Shown here: piece after piece, positions 57,028 to 64,000 of the stretch | How the letters are laid out: each line of letters starts with the position of its first letter | Position numbering within the stretch: the first letter of the stretch is position 1 | Assembly: GCA_030765045.1 (NCBI GenBank) | Contig: CM060965.1 | Coordinates: 145,542,874-145,606,873, forward strand | Reading direction: 5' to 3' | Source of the DNA: Tenodera sinensis | Taxonomy: Eukaryota > Arthropoda > Insecta > Mantodea > Mantidae | DNA length: 64,000 nucleotides | Notes under the pieces: generated by a model | Told to the model about the DNA's origin: nothing | The model's input: the letters and a program-made list of their open reading frames with translations, nothing else | Databases searched by the model: none | Program-made: the position numbers and the translations under genes

Positions 57028-57309
57028 ACTCGTTAAGGCGTGTTTGTGCAAATCAACAATGATGGGAATAATTCAAATTCCATTTAAATTTGTTCCCTCT
57101 TTATGTTTTTTCTTAATGGGAACACCATTATTTATATAACCTGTGTGAAATATAAAATTATGTAAATTAATGGAAAATATTTCTAAAGCTCCTCTTTTTG
57201 GTACTTTCATTTCACATGGCGTTGTAACTTTTCCCACCATCTTATGAATGCTGCAATATGATTGCAATTTTACAACTGAATGCTTTATAAGATATTGTTC
57301 GTAAATGAT

Positions 57310-57557
57310 GAAAATAAAGCAGGGAACACGTCGACCTCAATTGTCAATCATTCCTCCCAAAATTAATATTTCCCTTTAAATATCCACATTCAAAGGCATC
57401 TCCATAAATTTCGTAGACTATTACCACTGCAAATTATGAAAATAAAGCAGGGAACACGTGGACCTCAATTGTCAATCATTCCTCCCGAAATTAATATTTC
57501 CCTTTAAGTATCCACATTCCAAGGCATTTCCATGACTATTACCATGTTCAGATATAT
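57310..57557. repeat. 128-bp tandem duplication, diverged
   Basis: GAAAATAAAGCAGGGAACAC starts at 57310 and again at 57438. Both units run through TCAATTGTCAATCATTCCTC and AATATTTCCCTTTAA with several substitutions and a short deletion in the second. Confidence 0.85.
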
Positions 57558-58264
57558 AAGCATTTAATAATGTAAAATACATTTTAATGGTCATAAAATG
57601 CATTGTTACAAGATCTGGATGCCAGTGAATAATGTAATTAGTGAAATTAATTAACTACAGAACACTGCAGTTGTGGATTACTTGAACATGAGCAATCGTT
57701 TACACCTAGCAGCATTGCCACGTTTATTTCCAAGCACTATACAGTGTTGCCATGACCTCATTAACTCGATTTCTATTAGTGTGTCTACCCCTACGCTGTA
57801 AAGGCAGAAGGGAAAGAGGAAGAAGAAGAAGTGCCTTCATTCTAGTTTGAATATCTTTTGTTTTGCTTGCCACAATACAGCATGGTTTAGAAAAAAGAAC
57901 GTTAAGGGAAATCCAAAGGAATAGCCAAAAAATCAAAAAAATGGAAATTGGTAATTTTGTATGCGAATTGACACTTCAGATTAGTTTCAGTATATGTGTT
58001 GGCAGACCTATCATTCAGCAGCTGCATCTCGTATTACATTTAAGATCATTTTCTTCATAAAATAGGTAGTGAATCTCGAGAATAGATTACGTTAAATTGA
58101 CTTTAACTACATTTTGCGAACATTCATTTTAAACAGTCATTCTATTAAGGTAAATTGACTTTGTAGACTTAGACATAACCACAAAATGTGTTACAGCGAA
58201 ACTCGAGGAATTAGTATGAGGATTTCAATACTGCAAACTTTTCAAGGTAAATTCATCAAATTTG

Positions 58265-58625
58265 AGTGACAGTAAAAACAATTACGTGTAATGGAATGTG
58301 GCTGGCTGTGAAAAAGCTTGTGAACGTCATCGAGGCGAAGATTATTAAGAGAAAGTACAAACGAGAGAATGGTTTGATTCCGCGCATCACAATGATTCCA
58401 ACGGACTTGCCATTCGATTTAAAAAACGGCTGGAATTCGCCGTGCATCTGGCTTTCGCAGTGACTGTCAACAAAACACAAGGCCAGTCCAGTCGTTGGAA
58501 GTTTGCGGAATTAACTTGGAATTTCCGTGTTTCACGCATGGACAACTGTATATCACCTGTTGGAAAGCCACCATCTTTGTTTATTTACGCATAGGAAAAC
58601 AAAGAATGAAGTCTACCAAGAAGCT
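58265..58625 (+). pseudogene. Helitron helicase C-terminal fragment
   Basis: The plus strand reads TCNGMWLAVKKLVNVIEAKI, LIPRITMIPTDLPF, and after a shift TVNKTQGQSS, then VGKPPSLFIYA. This matches the C-terminal Pif1-type helicase of Helitrons (pattern CNGTRL...IPRIxMxPxD...F.xTINKxQGQS...VGxPxxLFVYA). The motif VNKTQGQS is helicase motif VI-like. No Rep domain or 5' terminus was found, so it is a remnant. Confidence 0.8.
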
Positions 58626-60316
58626 TTGCATTGAAAGTTAACTGCATTTATCTTTCATGTAAATAAGACGTTAAATTCATTTGAATCACAAACAAGTATA
58701 ATTTAATAACCAAACAACACTCAAGCCGTACACAATGCGTCTAATACTGTCGATCTCAATGAATTGGGGTTGGAAGGTTGATTAGGATTGATAATTACTT
58801 ATGAAGAGGTACAATCAAATCTATTTTAGGTGGGACGAAGTTCTCTGGGTCATCTTGATGAAAAGCTGCAGAGAATTAAATATGTTAATTTTATATTTCA
58901 GAAAATAAACACGCGAAAGGTGAGATGAAACTCTCGGCAGCTAGCAGTTCTGAATTGCGCGAATAACGACGCAACGCTGTCATTTGGACATCGTGCTTAA
59001 TTCATATGATATTAAACTTTGTTGTTATTAACTAGTAATTTCACTGCAAGCGGAAAGTTTGTAGCTCAGTTAGAAATGGTTTAAAAAGTTCGCTCTTTCT
59101 CTAGATATTCGTTTACACTTATTTTGAGGAATACAAAATATAATAGTTCCATAAAACATGAGTAGCAGTGGTCAGTGTTGATTAAATAGTTTCTTACGTC
59201 TGTAAGCCTAGCACCTAGCACTGGAATCATTTATATGTAGTTCTAGCCCGCAACTTAATAGAAACACAATAAGAACATATTTTTTGCACGCTCAGTGTGG
59301 TTGAATTTCCGATGTTTTCCCATTAATGTAGAAGGATTGTTGAAATATTGCTTTTCAAAACTGCGAGGTGAGCCGATGGCTGCCATGTCCTCTGAACAGC
59401 AAGGGAAGCATATTACTAATTTAATTCTCAAATCACCTATGTAAGTACGCCTGAGAATTAGGTGGGCCTTCGCTCAGATGTCATTGAAATTGGGTATTTA
59501 CTTTTGTAAAAGATAGTACTTATTTTCTTCAGAAAAATGGTTTACGTTTCCCCAACTTTGCTACTATATAGCGTTTCACTCTTAGAAGACAGTATGGAGT
59601 TAAATGGGACATCTCTGTCTCTATCTAGCGCATACAAGTTGCCATTAGCCGCGTCCTTTTCTACCCTCGCTCTGTTGCCAGATTCCTAATAGCATGGTAT
59701 AAATATTCATTTGTTATAAATTTCAGGTTTGAACACCTTATCCTATGCAGAATTTTTTTCTCTATCAGGTTATATCCTTTTCAGAGTCATTATACATTTC
59801 TATGGGTCCAAATTTCTTCAGAAAACGTTTTTTTCAATAGAAGTCCGATATTTGCTGTTTCTACACTCATCACGCACTAACTAACAAACTAACTGCTAGA
59901 ATGCATCTATATTTTTTCTTAGGTAGAGTAAACTATAGTGCTACTACCTGCCTACTTTGAATTCTCTATGTTTACCCAGTTAAGTGTTATAATTTTTTAA
60001 ATTAAATGTTTTCGGAAAATTTTATATATGTGCACTGCAAAAGTTACGCAGTGTGAAACTTTTTTGTTATTGAGTTTACATCAGGGAGAACAAATGTTGA
60101 GGAAGGTTGGAGAAAGTTTTTAAAATAAACCAAAAGGCAGTAATCTCTTTCTTTTATCCAGTAAGGCAAACAAAAGGTATTCATCTATTCAGCGTCAGGC
60201 CTGACACAGAAGATAGTATAAGGAGCAGCACTAGCATTAGTTCGAAAGAAGCCGTGTGAGTAACTGTGAGCTGTTATTGCGTTATTTGTTTAATATTTTT
60301 GTAAATATTTGTAGTT
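58626..60316. other. Unassigned sequence
   Basis: About 1.7 kb with no recognised coding motif or repeat; the Helitron 3' end could not be identified. Confidence 0.35.
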
Positions 60317-60955
60317 ATGGAGGGTGAAGCTAGGAAGGGACGATATGTTGGTAAATAAAGAAGTAAGGAACGCCAAATAATTATGAATGTGTTAGATTAT
60401 TTTTTAAGTAAAATGCGTGTAAGTAAGGCGATAAAAGAAACAGCTAAGGCTATCGGGTGTTCAGAAGCAGTAGTGTGTATGATTAAAAAGGAACTAATGA
60501 AAGGACCTCTAAGAACGCCATCGAAAAAGAAAGCAAAAAGGGCGGGACTACACAAAACGCTAGGTTAACGCAATATGATTGAATGGTACAAGGTGGAGTG
60601 CGGCGAATTGTTCATTCTTTACAGTTTGCAAATATTCCACCCACGTTGAATATAATTTTGTCACGATTCAACAGTGATGAGACCCTATCAAATTTCTCAA
60701 GGGCCACTCTTAGTGGGTTCTTACATGATTACGGGGCTCGAATATGAAAGAAGGGGTAACAAGTGCATATTAATAGAAAGAGACGATATCGATATCATCA
60801 GATGGCGACATAAATATCTAAAAGACGTAAAAGGTTTAGGGACCAGGGGAAATCAATTGTTTATACAGACGAGTCATTTGTAAATTTAGGTCATACAGTA
60901 ACAAAGGCGTGGAGGGATACCAAAGTTAAAAGTGCCCATCTCGTCAAGCAGCAAT
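60317..60955 (+). pseudogene. DDE_3-type transposase, N-terminal part
   Basis: From an ATG at 60317 the frame gives MEGEARKGRYVGK, then after a stop ERQIIMNVLDYFL, AIKETAKAIGCSEAVVCMIK (HTH), PSKKKAKR, LEYERRGNKCILIERDDI, RWRHKYLKDVK, and in another frame DESFVNLGHTVTKAWRDTKV (first catalytic Asp). It is the same family as 46508-47100 but with only the first half preserved. Confidence 0.8.
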
Positions 60956-61650
60956 TGAAGGACTAAGTGCAGGACTCAGGCCACCTCGAGTCGCTCGCGG
61001 AGAAGGATTCGCAACTAGTACATGTTGCAACACTGCGCTCCATTTAACGTGTACTGTCTTTTAAGGGTGAGACGCGCTTTAGATCGAATGTCTCATGGGA
61101 AAGCTATTATTTTCCCTCTAGTTTCCGATATTGTGTTAATTATTTTGTAATGGTAGGCTATGTGGTTAGTTACAACCACTCAGGACAGTGAACTGAGCAG
61201 CATAGCAGCCGATGGTGTTAGAGGAACAGCAGCCGTGAAATAGAAGAAGTATTAAAGAGGAAGAATTACTTATATTCAATGCTTGTCTAACAAGTTACAC
61301 ACTAGAAGCAAGAGCAGGATTGTAGCATTGCGTGTGTTTCTTATCATCTGCACTGCTTGTCATCAGCGCTCTCTGTAGCCTTCATTCAACTGTTCTTCAA
61401 CTTGATATGTAAGGGAGTTGTGTCCAAGTGCTTCACGCCTAGCTCCATATTTTGCTATCGAAAATTACAGGTATGCTCTAGATTAGTGTTTGTCAAGAAT
61501 AGACGGTGATCCTACTGGAAAAAGATTGTAACTTACATACTGTGAAAAGCATCCCACAAATAATATTGAAGTGTATTCTATAAGATATACTCAAAATTAT
61601 GTTTCTGTTAAAAATAATGCATGTACCGTGTAAAAGGAACATGATATTTT
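60956..61650. other. Unassigned sequence
   Basis: No gene or repeat recognised. Confidence 0.35.
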
Positions 61651-61654
61651 TAAG

Positions 61655-61785
61655 AGGTAGAACTGGAACTTAAAAATTCAATGCCACAACTGGGATTTGA
61701 ACCACAGACCTCTTAAACTTTGCCCACACACGGCTTGTGTGTTTAAAAACACCAACAGTAAGTTTGTTGGCATAAATGATATTTT
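61655..61785 (-). mobile_element. S4 SINE fragments
   Basis: Contains an inverted head piece (CTGGGATTTGAACCACAGAC) fused to a direct tail (AACACCAACAGTAAGTTTGT), the same junction type as at 52340-52460. Confidence 0.55.
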
Positions 61786-62794
61786 TACTTTCTCAACTGC
61801 TTATCTAATGTGTTGCATTCGGCGCGAAAATTTGATTTTAACTTTTCATTTATCGTGAAAATCCGATTTTAGAGCCACGCGCGCGCGAGCAAGTGTGTGT
61901 GTTTGTGTGGCGGGGGGAAAAGGTGTGACGTTTGGATGATACGAATATGAACGATGCTAGTTTTAAAAGAAATTTCGGAAACTTTTCGCAGCTTATAACC
62001 AATTTCCCAGAATATTAGTAAATGGCGATATTCTATGTCCTTTAGACATTCTTTCTGTGTGAAAATGTTTATATATTTTATGGTTTATCAGCTGATAACA
62101 TTCACAGGGTCTTCGCAGATTTTCAAGATACTCTTGTTATTCTTCACACGAATATCTCGAGCGTATAACTTTTTAATCAAAACGATTACAGCCATTTGGA
62201 GGAAATAAAAAACAACGAAAAACTGCCCATCTAAGGCTATGTTTGCATAGTGGAAGTCCTTCGAAACCTTTAACACCGTTGAAACAGTCCTGACTAATGG
62301 GAAAAGACTGCTAAAAACTATCGATTTTCTCTTAAAATGCAATTTTTAAAATTTGTTGGAAAAGCATCTGGCACCTTAACATACACGTTCTATAGCCTAT
62401 TTTATGAATTTTACTTTTTATTCTAGAAAGAAAGATCTGACATCCTTTTATTTATTTTTTCGTTTCAATTTAACGTTTTTGTTTTTCCATATCGTAAATG
62501 CAATCATAAACGCAAGTTATTATTATATATATTTTCCTAATTTCTTTTGAAAATATTTAGAAGTAGCTATTCCATGTATATGTGCCTATATCATTTTTAC
62601 ACGAAATATGTATGTTACATTTGAATCATTGGGTTTTAGCATTAAATAAAAATCGGATGATTTACATTTCCATACATTACTCTGTCCTTTATCGTATATT
62701 ATTTATTAAAAAGAAAGCCTTGGGCCCTAATGACCTATTTGTCGACGAGCCCTTAAGCCATACACACTCACTCAGGCCTAAAGAAAGCCTTATT
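61786..62794. other. Unassigned sequence with partial RepA-like similarity
   Basis: Some phrases echo RepA (for example near 62110-62200), but too diverged to assign. A TG-rich tract lies at about 61890-61910. Confidence 0.3.
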
Positions 62795-63320
62795 ACTTTC
62801 TCTACTACGTTTAGTAAAGTAGAAGAAGTATTATATTCCACCCAAAAGTTCGATCTCAAGATTTCACCGGAAATATGTTTTGAGGCCCCCTGAATCCAAT
62901 AAAAGTATTTTTAGAAAAAGGGTCCGCGTGTGTGTGTTTGTGTGTATGTCTGTCTGTGTGTCTGTCAGTCTGTGGACAGTATAACTCGAAAAACGAAAAC
63001 TGTTAAAAGCCAAAATTGGTATTTAAATTTAATGTCTTTCAAGGATGTTACACGAAGATTTTGAAGAAAATTCCTCCACCCTAAACTACCCTTTATATGG
63101 AAACATTTTCGAAAATTTTGATTTTCTTGAAAATCGCTCTAACGATTTTTATTGAAATGCCATGTGTTTGGGATATTTTTATGACAAATAAAATGTGTAT
63201 CTTGAATTATCTGGCTATAGCACATGAAGTCCTATTTACTCTGGAGGACTGGTAAACTGTAAGAGATAGACCAAACCTTACTATACAAAAAATGTAGATC
63301 TTGCTAAAGCTCACAATTTA

Positions 63321-63375
<55 letters not shown>

Positions 63376-63681
63376 AGAATGAACCATTTCAGAGAAGTGT
63401 AAGTTTTGGAGAACTTATACTTCTGTCAAATGGTACATCGCTAATCAGTTTTTATATGTTAACCGTGCGAAGAGAACGGAATCTGAAAGCTTTGAAAGAT
63501 TTGACTATCTCTCAAAGCCTACTATATTCTAATATTCCCCTTGCACCTACAAGGAAATAAGCAATAAGATAATTTCAGCAAATGTTTATCTCAACTAACA
63601 CAATAAAGATACAGGAATCAGAGATTATAAGAATGGTTAGTACAAGAGTAGAAAAAGTCATGTGAGCGCAACACACCAGAC
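62795..63681 (-). mobile_element. RepA copy 5, inverted, with 49-nt T-run
   Basis: It starts ACTTTCTCTACTACGTTTAG and ends GAGCGCAACACACCAGACTT. The internal poly-T expanded to 49 nt at 63323-63371, where other copies have about 6-12 T. Confidence 0.8.
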
Positions 63682-63778
63682 TTTTTTTCTACCTACTTCA
63701 TTTTGCAAAAGTAACTTCATTACGGATTTCGTTATAGTCACAAAAAGAATAGCGATAATCAAACGTTTAAGAATCGAG

Positions 63779-64000
63779 CGCCCGCCTCGGTGATGGTTAA
63801 CGTGTCTGCCTCACGTTCAAGAGGTCGCGAGTTCGAATATCTCGCTTAGGGTAAGTTATCCGTGTAAGGTCTTTTCCGAGGTTTTCCCTACCCTAAGAAG
63901 ACGAATGTCGGGTAACTTAAAGCTCCATGGACCTCGGGCTCATTTGAGCATCATTTCACCCATTTCATTTCATTCATTCGTCCGATATGACACAATGTTG
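63779..64000 (+). mobile_element. tRNA-derived SINE (family S1), reaches window end
   Basis: GCCCGCCTCGGTGATGGTTA, a B box GGTCGCGAGTTCGAATA, then GGTAAGTTATCC and a body ending TTCATTTCATTCATTC. It mirrors the copy at 46-256. The 3' end is cut by the window. Confidence 0.8.

Overview
This window is eukaryotic nuclear DNA, most likely from an insect with a large, repeat-rich genome. The evidence is a split protein-coding gene with GT/AG introns up to about 12 kb, an AT-rich background, and many insect-type transposable elements (Jockey-clade LINE, Tc1/mariner, pogo/Tigger, piggyBac, hAT, Helitron, Ty3/Gypsy, tRNA-derived SINEs). The insect assignment, and the guess at a hemimetabolous lineage, are inferences from the repeat families and intron sizes. 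No bacterial genes, rRNA genes or CRISPR array were seen.

One host gene accounts for nearly all cellular coding sequence: RIOK1, encoding the atypical protein kinase/ATPase RIO1 of 40S ribosome maturation. It lies on the plus strand from the ATG at 8480 to the TAA at 54901-54903, with a polyadenylation signal at 55308. I place ten exons with matching splice phases at 8480-8520, 13779-13960, 15920-16136, 27959-28207, 32447-32633, 36951-37069, 37238-37341, 38734-38945, 49422-49667 and 54802-54903. They give a 552-residue protein with the nucleotide-binding, catalytic and metal-binding motifs intact. An optional in-phase 18-nt microexon (11317-11334) appears to lie inside transposon-derived DNA.

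Layout. 1-8.4 kb, upstream of RIOK1: an inverted SINE, a transposase scrap, a 5'-truncated Jockey LINE with a long open frame (1852-4473, minus), a foldback (5373-5570), a decayed Ty3/Gypsy pol (about 5860-6990) and a SINE with a 13-bp target duplication (7531-7843). 8.5-55 kb: RIOK1, with introns packed with transposons, many nested. A piggyBac deletion derivative sits in a hAT relic, a TA-flanked MITE in a Tc1 transposase, an 860-bp repeat family (here RepA) in a mariner, and a perfect-stem foldback in another RepA copy. A near full-length pogo/Tigger element (49989-52201) lies in the last intron. 55-64 kb, downstream: mariner-like, SINE, tandem-duplication, Helitron helicase and DDE transposase remnants, another RepA copy and a terminal SINE.

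I found no new multi-gene system. The most unusual content is structural: dense, datable nesting of elements inside one housekeeping gene, several long hairpin elements, a candidate transposon-born microexon, and an almost identical 430-bp tandem duplication.
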